Shown piece by piece: positions 1 to 7,982 of a stretch of 64,000 bases of DNA; position 1 is the stretch's first letter; each line of letters opens with the position of its first letter. The stretch is from an uncultured Verrucomicrobiota bacterium (GTDB taxonomy: Bacteria > Verrucomicrobiota > Kiritimatiellia > CAIVKH01): contig CALMUP010000028.1 in the NCBI GenBank assembly GCA_937872895.1, positions 1 through 64,000 of the forward strand, given 5' to 3'. Both the position numbers and the translations under genes were made by a program. A model generated the notes under the pieces. That model worked only from the letters and a program-made list of their open reading frames with translations. It was not told the origin of the DNA and ran no database searches.

Positions 1-2
1 TG

Positions 3-1289
3 CCCCTGGCCAGCGGCGCCACCACCACCGTGTCCGTCATCTACAACCCCACCGGCCCCCTGGGCGTGCGCACCGCCACCTTGCGCCTCTACAGCAATGA
101 CCAGGATGTTCCGCTATGGAAGGTTCGCCTCACCGCCGAAGCCACGGACGACGAAGCGCCGGTGTTCCCGTCCTTGGAGGATCTCATCGCCTACGCCAGC
201 GATACCGGCGGCGTACGGGTGCTGCTCCAACCTCTCGCCGTCGACAACAGCGGCCTCCCGCCGGCGATCACCGTCACCCCGCCCACCACCACGAAATTCC
301 TGCCCGGTACCAACCCCGTCACCGTGGTCGCGACCGACGCATCCGGCAATGCCGCCACCGGCGCCTTCCACGTGATCGTGCGGGTCACCAGTACGCCGCC
401 GGTCGTCGGTCCGTCCGATCCGGTGCCGCCGAACCTCGCCCGTGGCAAGACCCCGTTCGCGCAGAATGTACTGCCGTTTTTCCCGCACAGCATTCCGGCA
501 CTGAACGACGGAGTCTATGGCAACAACAGCAGCTGGATCGGGTCCACCGTCAACAGTTTTGCCGGGATCAACCTCGGGGCCACGCCGATGCTCATCGACC
601 GTATCGCCTTCGGCCGTGACAACACCGGCCTCCAGATCAGCCGCGCCGAAGGAACGTATACCCTGCAGGTCACCACGACGCCGAATCCCACCGCCGCCAC
701 CCCGGACAACGCCTGGCAGACCATCGGTGTGGTTGTCAATCCGGGCCTGCTCGATGTCCTGCACCGCCGCAATCTCTTCGCCTTCAAGCCGGTTTTCGCC
801 ACCGGGGTCCGCATCCTCGTCGCAACCACGGGACCGGAGATCGGCATCGATGAAATCGAACTCTACGCCCCGCCCACGCCCTTCGCCGCCTGGCAGTCCG
901 TCAACTTCTCCGCGGGTGAATTGCTCAACCCCGCGATCAGCGGCCCGCTCGCCGACCCCGGTACTTCCGGCGTGGCGAATCTCTACCGCTACGCCACCGG
1001 ACTCGACCGGGATGATGACCCGCAACCCGCCTTGCCGCGCCTGCAATCGCTCCAGTTCATCTACCGCCGCCTGCTCGATCCGGAATCCGGCGTCGCGTAT
1101 GACGTCCAAATTTCCACCAATCTACTGAATGCCGCCGCATGGCGCGGGATCGAGATCGCCGACGGCATTACTGAAGCCAGCACATCCCCCAACCCCGACG
1201 GCATTACCGAAGACGTCCGGATGTCCATCCCGCCCGGCGCGATCACCCCGACCCTGAACCTGCGGTTGAAGGTGACGCCGGAGGAATAG
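3..1289 (+). CDS. Secreted modular cell-surface protein, 3' part (HYR and discoidin-like domains)
   Basis: The frame is open from base 3, so the gene begins upstream of the window; the GTG at base 30 is internal. The visible part starts in the last strands of an Ig-like repeat of the choice-of-anchor D type. A HYR-like domain follows (about residues 45-125, with the pattern TVVATDASGNAA). A discoidin/F5-8C-like jelly roll comes next (about 145-290, with LARG near its start and IDEIELYA at its end). The tail carries the segment LYRYATGL and a YDVQISTNL strand pattern, a layout common at the C-termini of secreted Verrucomicrobiota and Kiritimatiellota proteins. No catalytic domain is visible here. 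The role is probably binding of glycans or surfaces outside the cell. The domain calls come from sequence patterns only. Confidence 0.8.
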   Translation, partial: PLASGATTTVSVIYNPTGPLGVRTATLRLYSNDQDVPLWKVRLTAEATDDEAPVFPSLEDLIAYASDTGGVRVLLQPLAVDNSGLPPAITVTPPTTTKFLPGTNPVTVVATDASGNAATGAFHVIVRVTSTPPVVGPSDPVPPNLARGKTPFAQNVLPFFPHSIPALNDGVYGNNSSWIGSTVNSFAGINLGATPMLIDRIAFGRDNTGLQISRAEGTYTLQVTTTPNPTAATPDNAWQTIGVVVNPGLLDVLHRRNLFAFKPVFATGVRILVATTGPEIGIDEIELYAPPTPFAAWQSVNFSAGELLNPAISGPLADPGTSGVANLYRYATGLDRDDDPQPALPRLQSLQFIYRRLLDPESGVAYDVQISTNLLNAAAWRGIEIADGITEASTSPNPDGITEDVRMSIPPGAITPTLNLRLKVTPEE

Positions 1290-1330
1290 CGCACCGACTG
1301 GTCGGCGCAGAAATCGGCCTTGTCGCGAAG

Positions 1331-1381
1331 GTTCCAACCCTTGGAACTATTGACATCCGTTTTTTCCAACCATTGGAAAAA
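1331..1381. repeat. Double TTCCAA/TTGGAA palindrome, left copy
   Basis: Two hairpins lie side by side. The first is GTTCCAA-ccc-TTGGAAC (1331-1347). The second, at 1361-1381, has 9-base arms TTTTTCCAA and TTGGAAAAA around a 3-base loop. The 16 bases GTCGCGAAGGTTCCAA at 1322-1337 recur exactly at 12172-12187, where a second pair of palindromes follows in the same orientation. The element sits between the plus-strand gene and the end of the minus-strand restriction gene. The second hairpin ends in A/T runs on both sides, so it could also end transcription from either direction. Confidence 0.75.
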
Positions 1382-1437
1382 TCAACGTGTTGCAACAGGA
1401 GCTATTTCTATGTTCCCGGTTTGTTGTGTATCCCCAA

Positions 1438-4107
1438 CTACCGGATGGCCGCAATGATCGACGTGAAATCACGCTCCTTGGGCATTACAAACAGGCACTT
1501 TCCGCCGCTTCGCGACGCCCACACCGCACCGATGGCCCGTTTCTCCTCCGCGTCCGTCCACAAGAACCCGCCTTTGTACTCCACCACCAGAATCCGGCCG
1601 TCCTTGAGCTGGCAGACGAAGTCGGGATAAAACCAATCCTTGGACAAATGCAACCGGAATGAGGTGTTTTTACGGGCCAGATTGCGCACCCAGAACTCGA
1701 CCTCGGGAAGCTCGTCAAGAAACGCCGCGCATTGAAACTCCTCGGTGAGGCTGCCATCCGCGCGCTTTTCTTCAAGTTCTCCCGGCTTGGGACCGTAGTA
1801 ATGTTTTTTGAACTGGTAACCGCCTTCGTAGTGCCAGCTCGGTTCGTACATTATCGTCTTGAAATTGATCGCCATGTCTTCGCGCACCGTGAGCGCCGAG
1901 GTCGGGAGCAGAAATTCGCGAAAAGCCGCCGTGCGTTCCTGAATCCGGTGCCGCTGTATCGCCTCGTCGATGACATCCTGCAAACGGAACCGGTCGAGCG
2001 CTAACATGGAAATATCGGTGATGCCGTGCCGGGTCATCAAACCCCGCAGGGCCTTGCGCAAAAACTCCGCCGATTCACCCATCGGAATGTCGCGGTGATC
2101 GATCCGTCGATCCAGCCAGCCGATCAGGGCATCCAGCGTCCAATCCGTGCCGCCGTTGAAGGCCAAGGCCTGTTGATGAAGGGTGACGACAAAATCCTCC
2201 TGCTTTTCATCGTGCGCCTCCGTCTCGATGCTGCCCTTCGTGTTGACATCTAGCTTCCCAGTTCGCCCTTTGGGGCGTTCCAGCGGATTGTAGTTTACCG
2301 GCAGGCTGGCGTCTTTTTCGCTGAGCTTCCAGGGATACTCCAGCAGGAACGTGTCCTCAAAGGGGAACAGGTCGTCACCTTCCGCCACACACAACAGCGG
2401 CACCAGAAAATCGAGTTGCCGCTCATACGGCGACGGCGCGCGCGGCTGGCCGCTGCCCCCGAACGCTTTTTCCAGATCACGCACGGTTTGAACCGCCGCC
2501 AGCACCCGCTCCTTGGCCTCCGGCGTAGTGACGCACCCGGCCAGCAAATCAGCCTCGTCGTCGCTAAGCGGAACCACCACGGTAATCTCGCCCCTTTCCG
2601 GGTCGATCCGGGCCTTGCCTTCCAACGCCCGTGCTTGCACGGCGACCACCTCGGCGTCGATCACCGCCGTATCCAGGCGCACCGTCTTGGGCTGCACCCC
2701 CAACGGCAGGACGCCATTGACCATCGGCACAATGATGCGTTCCGCCTCCGCCGTCGAAAAGCCGTTGCTCTCCAGGGCGGACTTGAGTTCGTTCAGCACT
2801 TCAGGCAGCGAGTCGGAAACCGAAAACGCATAGGCGCAATTCAAATCCGGGTGTTGCTTGGCCGTTGCGCCGGGCAAGCGCAAGATGCGCCCGACAATCT
2901 GTTCAATCGCCGTGGCCGAGCGGGTTTCCTTGAGGCTGCACAATACATACGCGAACGGACAATCCCACCCCTCCCGCAACTTCTGCACGGTGATGATGTG
3001 GCGGACCGGGCATTTCAATGATCGTATTTCCTCCGCGCCCGGCAATTCGTCCAGCTTGCCCACGGATATCTTGATCTCCTCGGCAGCCAGCCCGTACTCC
3101 GCCACCAGGCGCTCGCGCAACGGCTCGCAGGCGTCCACCCGGTCGGCCTGAATCAACAAAATCGGCCTCAAATACTCCCCGGTCGCTTGCGCCTCGGCGG
3201 ACGCCAGCAGTTCGAGGTCGCGGCGCAGCGTGATCGCCTCGGCCAGCAACTGGTCTTTCTGGCTGGGATGGCGGGTAATCACCCGCAGGGGCAGCTTCAC
3301 CATGTCCGCCGCCTTGAGTTCCGCCGCCGAGACGTGGTGCAACACGTTGGACGGATTTTTGATCCGGGCCGGAGTCGCCGTGAACTCAACCACGCAGGCC
3401 GGGAGAATGTTGCCCAGCGTGTTGAAACTCAACTCGGTGCGGGCGTTGTGCGCCTCATCCACGATGACAATCGGACGACGCAAACGGAGCATGTTGACCA
3501 GCGAGGGCTTCGGCTTGCCATCCGGGCCTTCGAGCATATCGCCCAACCGGTCCGCCGGCAGGTTCAGCAGGTGCTCGCTGAAGGTCCCATTTTGATCGTA
3601 CACCTTCCGGGAGGACGGATCATCGGTGCGGAACGATTGAATCGTGGAAACAATCACCACGGTTTGGCCATCCACGGCGGCGCGGGACAAACGAAGCGCC
3701 TCGTCGATGGTCACCACCTCGACCGGCCCGCAAGCCAACTCCAGCGCCCGCCGATACGGGTGGCGCGGATCGCGCAACGCCTCCGCCGTCTGATCCAGAA
3801 TCGTGTTGCTCGGCACCAGCCACAGCGCCACCGCGCGTTCGATTCTCAGAAAGTCCTGCATCGCCGACCCGACGGCATGGCAGGCCAGCAACGTCTTGCC
3901 TCCGCCAGTCGGCACGCGCAAACACACATACGGCATGTGCGACGGCAGTCCGGCCGCCTGCACCGGAATGTACGGCATGACCGGTCGGCCACTTAGCTGC
4001 AACACCTCCTGAAACGCCTCGGCCGGATTGCGGGTGCGCGCGGCGATCCGGAAAAACTCCCGGAGCGAATCCAGTACGCGGATTTGATAGTCTTTCAGGG
4101 CGATCAT
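1438..4107 (-). CDS. res: Type III restriction enzyme, Res subunit
   Basis: This is the restriction and translocation subunit of a type III system. It uses ATP and cuts DNA only in complex with Mod. The 889 residues show the SF2 helicase motifs in order: PTGGGKT (66-72, Walker A), VDEAHN (Walker B), EFTATPA (motif III) and QIVGRILRLP (motif VI). A C-terminal PD-(D/E)xK nuclease follows (about 828-846: YPDF, then VVEYKGG). Length is near the family norm. The start at 4107 is chosen because its ATG overlaps the TGA of the upstream methylase gene (ATGA) and the protein then begins MIALKDYQIR, as helicase N-termini do; the longer frame to 4191 would overlap mod by 88 bases. All motifs are intact, so it looks functional. 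Confidence 0.93.
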   Translation of the reverse strand: MIALKDYQIRVLDSLREFFRIAARTRNPAEAFQEVLQLSGRPVMPYIPVQAAGLPSHMPYVCLRVPTGGGKTLLACHAVGSAMQDFLRIERAVALWLVPSNTILDQTAEALRDPRHPYRRALELACGPVEVVTIDEALRLSRAAVDGQTVVIVSTIQSFRTDDPSSRKVYDQNGTFSEHLLNLPADRLGDMLEGPDGKPKPSLVNMLRLRRPIVIVDEAHNARTELSFNTLGNILPACVVEFTATPARIKNPSNVLHHVSAAELKAADMVKLPLRVITRHPSQKDQLLAEAITLRRDLELLASAEAQATGEYLRPILLIQADRVDACEPLRERLVAEYGLAAEEIKISVGKLDELPGAEEIRSLKCPVRHIITVQKLREGWDCPFAYVLCSLKETRSATAIEQIVGRILRLPGATAKQHPDLNCAYAFSVSDSLPEVLNELKSALESNGFSTAEAERIIVPMVNGVLPLGVQPKTVRLDTAVIDAEVVAVQARALEGKARIDPERGEITVVVPLSDDEADLLAGCVTTPEAKERVLAAVQTVRDLEKAFGGSGQPRAPSPYERQLDFLVPLLCVAEGDDLFPFEDTFLLEYPWKLSEKDASLPVNYNPLERPKGRTGKLDVNTKGSIETEAHDEKQEDFVVTLHQQALAFNGGTDWTLDALIGWLDRRIDHRDIPMGESAEFLRKALRGLMTRHGITDISMLALDRFRLQDVIDEAIQRHRIQERTAAFREFLLPTSALTVREDMAINFKTIMYEPSWHYEGGYQFKKHYYGPKPGELEEKRADGSLTEEFQCAAFLDELPEVEFWVRNLARKNTSFRLHLSKDWFYPDFVCQLKDGRILVVEYKGGFLWTDAEEKRAIGAVWASRSGGKCLFVMPKERDFTSIIAAIR

Positions 4108-5723
4108 GACACTTTGATCTCGTAAGGAATCTGGCGCACGGTGATCCGCTCCTGTTGCAACCGTTCGCGTCCGAGCAGACAACCCAGGCAATACACCACC
4201 TTTTGTCCGGCAAACGGCGGCAACTGGGCCAGCACGGAACGGGTCAACACATTGCCGCCATTCGTCGATTTATCGCCAAGTATCCCGTTATACAACAAAT
4301 ACACCCCCACGCCCCGACACACCCCGATCAACGGCGACTTGGTCACCCGCTCGCGGGGCAACGGCTCGCCGGTCTCGGTGAAATACACATGCCGGGCCAA
4401 ATCGGCAAACCGGACGGTATCGCGAATCTTCCCGTCCTCATCAAACAACGGCTCCCCCAGCTCGCAAAACCGGAAACCACCACCCAACCCCGCCACCGGC
4501 TCGCCCTTCGCGTTGGTATACCCCCCCGCCACCCGCCGCACCCGCTCAGCGGTGATGTCGCGGGCGATGGCCGATTCCATTTCAACCAGGATGAATTTGC
4601 GCGGTGGTTGATCCGGTTGCGCTGCATTCATCTTCAACACCGCATGACCAGTCGTGCCGGAACCGGCGAAGGAATCCAGAATGAGATCGCCGGGATTGCT
4701 CGCAATCTGCATGATCCGCTCAATCAGGCGCGTGGGTTTGGGGGTGATGAAGACGGATTCGGAATCGGTGAAATCAATTGCTGCTAAAAGTTCCTTTTTT
4801 GCCTCTTGTGTGTGCCCAACAGCATCATGGAACCAAATAGTTTCAGGAACAACGCCGTCTTTGACCTCAGTTAAAAATCTTTTGAGCCGTGGCATATTAT
4901 TGCCACTTTTCCCCCACCAAATACGATGCTCACTCTCGAGCCGATCAAAGTTATCCTTCGATATGGTCCAATACCTTCCTTGGGGTGGCTTTTGAATTAC
5001 TCTTCCTGACGGACTGGTTACCGAATAAGTACCCAAGCTGTAGAAATTTCGTGCGCTAAGATCACTTGATGTCCATAGGCCTCTGGGATCATTATCCGGA
5101 TTCTTGTAGCGTTTATCCTGACGCAATTCTCGGGGAATCAAATTGATTGACCACATTGCCGAATTCCGCGCGTAGACAACAATATAGTCATGGTTGTCTG
5201 AGAAGAATCTGGCCGTGTTCTTTGGAGAAAAGGTCTTCTGCCAAAGTGCGGTCGCCACAAAATTCCCCGCCCCGAATATCTCATCCATTACATACCGAAG
5301 CGCCTGCACCTCGTTGTCATCTATGCTGATAAAGATGGCGCCGTCTTCGCGGAGGAACTGACGGAGAAGGGCCAGCCGGGGGTACATCATGCACAGCCAG
5401 CGGTCATGGCGGTCGAGGGTTTCGCCTTCTTTGCCCACGACCTTGTCGATCCATTCGCGGATGACGGGGTTGTTGACGTTGTCGTTATAAACCCACCCCT
5501 CGTTTCCGGTGTTGTAGGGCGGATCGATGTAGATGCACTTCACCTGCCCGGCGTAATACGGCAACAGGGCCTTCAGGGCCACCAGGTTATCGCCCTGCAC
5601 AATCAAATTCCCCGACCCCGGATCCCCGCACGCCAAATCAGACACATCCTTCAGCAGGTGAAATGGCACCTGCTGATGATGATTAACCACCGCATCTTTC
5701 CCAATCCAGTTCAGTGTCGGCAT
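4104..5723 (-). CDS. mod: Type III DNA adenine methyltransferase, Mod subunit
   Basis: This is the methylation and recognition subunit of the type III system, adding a methyl group to adenine from S-adenosylmethionine. Motif order is that of beta-class methylases: catalytic DPPY at residues 67-70 (IYIDPPYNTGNE), a variable central region that should hold the target recognition domain, then the SAM-binding FAGSGTTGHA near residue 355. At 539 residues it is shorter than EcoP-type Mod proteins (about 650) but within the range of chromosomal relatives. The stop overlaps the Res start (ATGA), so the pair is translationally coupled. No simple repeat tract that would cause phase variation is seen in the gene. 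Confidence 0.93.
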   Translation of the reverse strand: MPTLNWIGKDAVVNHHQQVPFHLLKDVSDLACGDPGSGNLIVQGDNLVALKALLPYYAGQVKCIYIDPPYNTGNEGWVYNDNVNNPVIREWIDKVVGKEGETLDRHDRWLCMMYPRLALLRQFLREDGAIFISIDDNEVQALRYVMDEIFGAGNFVATALWQKTFSPKNTARFFSDNHDYIVVYARNSAMWSINLIPRELRQDKRYKNPDNDPRGLWTSSDLSARNFYSLGTYSVTSPSGRVIQKPPQGRYWTISKDNFDRLESEHRIWWGKSGNNMPRLKRFLTEVKDGVVPETIWFHDAVGHTQEAKKELLAAIDFTDSESVFITPKPTRLIERIMQIASNPGDLILDSFAGSGTTGHAVLKMNAAQPDQPPRKFILVEMESAIARDITAERVRRVAGGYTNAKGEPVAGLGGGFRFCELGEPLFDEDGKIRDTVRFADLARHVYFTETGEPLPRERVTKSPLIGVCRGVGVYLLYNGILGDKSTNGGNVLTRSVLAQLPPFAGQKVVYCLGCLLGRERLQQERITVRQIPYEIKVS

Positions 5724-5760
5724 AGCGGCATACTTTTACCGGATTAGCGGCCACCTGTCA

Positions 5761-5868
5761 CGTCAACTGCGGGAAGAACGACTGCATTCACCTGCCAGGC
5801 CGCCTGCAACGGCGTGGGTCGCGCAAACCCACAATGGCGGCCCGGTCTGGTGCAAAGCTTTGTTAGCC
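5761..5868 (-). repeat. Possible attC-like imperfect palindrome
   Basis: Read on the minus strand, GGCTAAC (containing the stop codon of the HNH remnant) is followed by a long imperfect palindrome whose core has perfect arms GGCCGCC and GGCGGCC (5798-5842) around a nested TGGGT/ACCCA stem. GTTGACG closes the element at 5767-5761. Size and position directly after a gene resemble integron attC sites, but the end boxes do not match each other or the two better sites at 9331 and 10204. It could be just a terminator-type hairpin. Confidence 0.3.
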
Positions 5869-6141
5869 TACCGGGACCGTCTTATCGATTTCCCTTGGCC
5901 CGGTTGTGCTGCAGCACAGTATCTCGCAGTTATTAAGAGAGCTGTCGCCCCCCACCTTGCTCCACGCCGAGACGTGGTTAGCGTCCATCTCGTCGAAGTC
6001 GTAGATTCTCGCCTTGATCACGTCGTGACCCACGGCACACAGCGGGCCGTTGGATTTGTTCTTCCCATTCACCGCCTGAGTCTGCTTGGTGTAGGCGACC
6101 TACTTCGTCTTCTCGTCGAACAAGCGGATAGCGAGCGGCAT
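5863..6141 (-). pseudogene. Remnant of an HNH endonuclease C-terminus
   Basis: The frame reads MPLAIRLFDEKTK, an in-frame TAG, then continues for about 78 codons with a recognisable HNH nuclease tail: a Cys-x2-Cys-like segment (PLCAVGHD), the core EMDANHVSAWS, then LNNCEILC. HNH proteins of this group, often fused to DUF262, have this region at their C-terminus and are several hundred residues long, so this is a truncated and interrupted fragment. The end, where an HNRAKGN-like segment is expected, is also altered. It lies 12 bases after the HEPN-like gene on the same strand. It may once have been a nuclease of the same locus or of a different system. Confidence 0.7.
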
Positions 6142-6153
6142 TGGGTACGGCTC

Positions 6154-7029
6154 TCACTTAAGCTTCAAAGGCTTAGTCGCATTCGCCCAGTCGATGAGTA
6201 GGTCGCGAGTTGCCTCGAACATCGTGCGGAGGCGGGCATCGCGCTTCACCAGATCTTTGAGTGTCTTTGGCTTGTGGCTGACCGAATTGCGCCAATCTCG
6301 AAACCCTCGAGCGCGCACGATGAGGTCTTGATTGAAGTCTGGGCAGACACGACGTATCGAGTTTACATCGATTCGGTTCTCACAGCCTTGCAGCATCGGG
6401 CCCCAATCGCCGGTATTAAAGAAAGCCGCCCCATTCCCGGGATTCCAATTGTTTAAGAAGCATCCGCGTGAGTGTAGCGAAAGCAAAGCTCGTCTGGACA
6501 AATCCTCTAGTTCCTGACACACACTCTGACAACCTTGACCTGGGGCTCCGTTCAGAAACGTTTCTTCCGCAGAGGTGATCGCTTGCCGAAATTGAGTCGG
6601 CACTGTCTTTTTGTCGCAGCGATTTAGAGCAAACAGTGAGAAGGCAACCGGCAAGTGGAATACGTGCGGATCACCGTTTGGTGGGAAGTCGATTACGCCC
6701 GCCCCCATCTGCCGCGCGGTCCGCAATTCTTGGTTGAAAGTCGTGTCAGCTGTGCGCCTTAGTACGGCTACCCAAAGTACGACGGGTCGCGATGCTTGTA
6801 CGCATTTGTTCACAAACTCGTGAAGTGTCTGTGAAAACGGCTGCGACTGTACGTTCACTATCAAATCGTATCCATCGTGCAATTTTGCTTGCCAAGTTGG
6901 TCGCAAAGCCAGGTCGTCCGCGATCGGCTGTTCGCATTGAAATGACTTGGCACCGTAGTTAACCTTGAAATATTTCTGGGCCTTGTCTGCGGTATCGTGC
7001 AGGTCCAAACCAAGATATTGGTAGGCCAT
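6154..7029 (-). CDS. Putative HEPN-type effector of the methylase-ParB operon
   Basis: This 291-residue protein is not recognised as a named family. The N-terminal half (to about 135) is mixed alpha/beta with hydrophobic strands (YDLIVNVQSQ, RPVVLWVAVL, GAGVIDFP) and could be a Rossmann-like or nuclease-like fold. The C-terminal part is helical and contains RNSVSH (247-252), matching the R-x4-6-H signature of HEPN ribonucleases, preceded by FRDWRN as in many HEPN proteins. HEPN proteins commonly act as RNA-cutting toxins in defence and toxin-antitoxin systems. Its start overlaps the ParB-like stop by one base (TAATG), so the two are almost certainly co-translated. No signal peptide or membrane segment is seen. 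The HEPN assignment rests on one motif and helix content. Confidence 0.6.
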   Translation of the reverse strand: MAYQYLGLDLHDTADKAQKYFKVNYGAKSFQCEQPIADDLALRPTWQAKLHDGYDLIVNVQSQPFSQTLHEFVNKCVQASRPVVLWVAVLRRTADTTFNQELRTARQMGAGVIDFPPNGDPHVFHLPVAFSLFALNRCDKKTVPTQFRQAITSAEETFLNGAPGQGCQSVCQELEDLSRRALLSLHSRGCFLNNWNPGNGAAFFNTGDWGPMLQGCENRIDVNSIRRVCPDFNQDLIVRARGFRDWRNSVSHKPKTLKDLVKRDARLRTMFEATRDLLIDWANATKPLKLK

Positions 7030-7979
7030 TAGTCGCCCTCCAATACGGCTTGTGCGCGCCTAACGAGTTCTTCCAGCTTCTCGCGAACATCGTCGTCAAG
7101 TTCGTCAGCCTCAACCTCATCAAGCTTACTCAACAAACGATCGATACCAGTAACGATATCTCGTTCCGCATATGCCTCCGATACGGTTTCAGTCCACGCG
7201 TCATTGATTGAGTAATTCGGCTCGGTGAGTAGTCGACGTATTGCTTCTTGCGCTTCGACAGGGTCAGCGTTGACGGTTATCGCCCGCGCGATCTTGCCAA
7301 CCTTTCTCAGGTCGACAATGTTTGCAATGACGCCTTCTTTGTACTTCTTCAAAAGTGCTTGGCGAGCCTTGTCCTTGTCCGGCAATATGTCCGGCATCGC
7401 CCGCTCGACAGTCTTGAGCGACTTCTCCATCTCAATGAAGAAATCCTCGCTGATCGTCTGTTTGCTCTTAGGCTTTTTGATCTCTTCAAGAAGCATATCC
7501 TGATACTTCTGAGGCAGATTGATTAGAAGTCGGCAACGGCGAATGATGCCCCTCGAAAGCCCTGTGCGAACTGATAACTCCGCTTCGTTAGGCTCCCGAC
7601 CGTTCTCCTCCTTCATCAGGTCGATGATCTTTGGGAGCTTCAAGGCGATCGTAAGCAAATCCCACTGCTCACGAAGTGCGTGGATGTTGAACATCAGCAG
7701 AAGGTTTTCCAGGTCGGTTGGCTCATCTTGAACCAATGCCGGGATCGTCTTCATGTTGAGCTTCGAGGCGCATCGCCAGCGGCGTTCGCCGTCGATGAGT
7801 ACGTAGCCTCCTTTTGACCTGTAGACTGCAATCGGGACTTGCACGCCGAATTGTCGGATCGATTCCTGAAGTTGCTCTAATTCCTCTTGCCGGAACGCCG
7901 TGCGCGGATTCTCCAGATTAGTAAAAATCGAATCCACCTTGATATCCGCAAGCTTGCCGGTGCTATGCTCGAAGGTCAT
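7029..7979 (-). CDS. ParB/Spo0J-like N-terminal domain protein
   Basis: Residues about 12-105 form a ParB N-terminal (ParB/sulfiredoxin) domain with NPRTAF, the QFGVQVPIAV strand and the hallmark GERRWRCA box, which in ParB binds and hydrolyses CTP. A helix-turn-helix follows (about 150-180, ELSVRTGLSRGIIRRCRLLI), as in ParB. The rest is helical and acidic at the end (residues about 285-316). It is the middle gene of three: three bases separate it from the methylase and it overlaps the HEPN-like gene by one base. No ParA ATPase or parS-like site is adjacent, so a role in chromosome partition is unlikely. A DNA-bound sensor or adaptor in a defence module is inferred. Confidence 0.8.
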   Translation of the reverse strand: MTFEHSTGKLADIKVDSIFTNLENPRTAFRQEELEQLQESIRQFGVQVPIAVYRSKGGYVLIDGERRWRCASKLNMKTIPALVQDEPTDLENLLLMFNIHALREQWDLLTIALKLPKIIDLMKEENGREPNEAELSVRTGLSRGIIRRCRLLINLPQKYQDMLLEEIKKPKSKQTISEDFFIEMEKSLKTVERAMPDILPDKDKARQALLKKYKEGVIANIVDLRKVGKIARAITVNADPVEAQEAIRRLLTEPNYSINDAWTETVSEAYAERDIVTGIDRLLSKLDEVEADELDDDVREKLEELVRRAQAVLEGD

Positions 7980-7982
7980 ATT

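Noticed and set aside
7029-7979. A plasmid or chromosome partition locus based on the ParB domain
   Set aside because: No ParA ATPase, no parS-like sites and no replication gene nearby; the partners are a methylase and a HEPN-like protein.
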